NCBI GenBank assembly: GCA_003022005.1
Contig: PXRQ01000090.1
Span: 39,164 to 53,420 of the forward strand
From: Halobacteriales archaeon QS_5_70_15
GTDB taxonomy: Archaea > Halobacteriota > Halobacteria > Halobacteriales > Haloarculaceae
Direction of reading: 5' to 3'
Length of the DNA: 14,257 bases
The position numbers and the translations under genes are program-made. A model generated the notes under the pieces. That model made no database searches. It saw nothing but the letters and a program-made list of their open reading frames with translations, and was not told where the DNA came from. Positions 13,734 to 14,257 of the stretch are shown piece after piece. Positions within the stretch are counted from its first letter, which is position 1, and the number at the start of each line of letters is the position of its first letter.

Positions 13734-13993
13734 GGTGGGTCGACGAGCGAGCGAGTCCTCGGGAGCCCGCGGTCCCCCGTCCCCGAATCCGAACCATCGA
13801 CCACGCGTCGGCTACGGGGACCGAGACGCCCGAACAGAGCGAGCGTGTCGCTCCCCGGGGTCCGTCGAGGCGGGTGGTCTCGCCACGCCGGTCCGGGGGA
13901 TTCGGAGACCACCGGCGGGGGCGGAACTGGTCGGGGATTCCGCGCCGTCGGCGTGCCCTTCAGGTCGGTCCGGAACGGGGACGGCGGTCGCGG
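13734..13993. other. Intergenic region without a supportable gene
   Basis: This 260-base stretch separates the convergent halocyanin and coiled-coil genes. Short open frames exist but lack motifs or coding bias. It holds an inverted repeat at 13873-13881 / 13905-13913 (GGTGGTCTC against GAGACCACC, 23-base loop) that could form part of a shared transcript end. Confidence 0.5.
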
Positions 13994-14257
13994 TCAGTCC
14001 GGATCGTGGCCCATCTCCGCGAACACCGACGAGAACTCCTCGCGGAACGATTCGATCACGTCGACCCGCTCGCCGAGCACCTCGATCTCCGTCCCCGTCC
14101 GTTCCTCCAGCGCGTCGAGTTCGTCCGCGAGCGTCCCGAGTCGGTCCTCGACCCTCTCGAGGGCGTCGCGGGTCGCCGAGAGCTCCGCCTCGACCGCCCC
14201 GAGGTCGTCGCGGAGCCCGTCGAGGCGCCCCTCGAACCGGTCGGCGACCGCCTCGGC
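13994..14257 (-). CDS. C-terminal part of a coiled-coil protein (runs off the window)
   Basis: The minus-strand frame is open from the right edge to TGA at 13994-13996, giving the last 87 residues. They form a long amphipathic coiled coil with Leu/Val/Ile heptads (LDGLRDDLGAVEAELSATRD, LERVEDRLGTLADELDALEE), ending FREEFSSVFAEMGHDPD. Third positions are overwhelmingly G or C in this frame, marking it as coding. The start is outside the window, so length and any other domain are unknown. It converges on the halocyanin gene. Haloarchaea encode many such acidic coiled-coil proteins of unknown role. Confidence 0.75.
   Translation of the reverse strand, partial: AEAVADRFEGRLDGLRDDLGAVEAELSATRDALERVEDRLGTLADELDALEERTGTEIEVLGERVDVIESFREEFSSVFAEMGHDPD

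Overview
The window is chromosomal DNA from a halophilic archaeon (class Halobacteria). The evidence is very high GC with strong G/C preference at third codon positions, very acidic proteins, twin-arginine lipoproteins including a halocyanin, many TATA-like boxes about 26-30 bases before start codons (leaderless transcripts), and several small membrane or zinc-finger proteins of haloarchaeal type. No rRNA, tRNA, CRISPR array, transposase or phage gene was found.

Layout. At 45-867 lies a multi-pass membrane protein broken by a frameshift. It is followed by hisI (histidine biosynthesis) overlapping a coiled-coil gene (960-2310). A Tat lipoprotein converges on this pair (2318-2752). A divergent gene with a C-terminal zinc ribbon follows (3022-3789), then a small zinc-finger gene on the minus strand that is readable only with a one-base correction (3808-4078). 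Two small membrane proteins (4244-4414, 4565-4900) precede a large S9-family serine peptidase on the minus strand (4973-7123). A universal stress protein (7226-7669) is divergent from it. Next come an E1-alpha subunit of a 2-oxoacid dehydrogenase without a visible partner subunit (7849-8967), a large imperfect palindrome (8965-9049), a frameshifted membrane protein (9208-9697), a winged-helix/GNAT fusion (9753-10568) and a cold-shock protein (10766-10960). A DUF502 membrane protein on the minus strand (11165-12064) has a possible short upstream reading frame. A 41-residue membrane protein (12405-12530) is followed by a disrupted regulator/membrane-protein pair (12601-13064), a halocyanin (13185-13733) and the C-terminal end of a coiled-coil gene running off the right edge (minus strand, 13994-14257).

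Most genes look individually transcribed. The likely co-transcribed pair is hisI with its overlapping coiled-coil neighbour. I see no multi-gene operon that would make a new defence, metabolic or mobile system. The most notable points are four small accessory loci broken by frame changes while the conserved genes are intact, the 85-bp near-palindrome at the end of the E1-alpha gene, and the possible coupled upstream reading frame of the DUF502 gene. The frame changes may be genuine decay or sequence errors, and the sequence alone cannot separate these.
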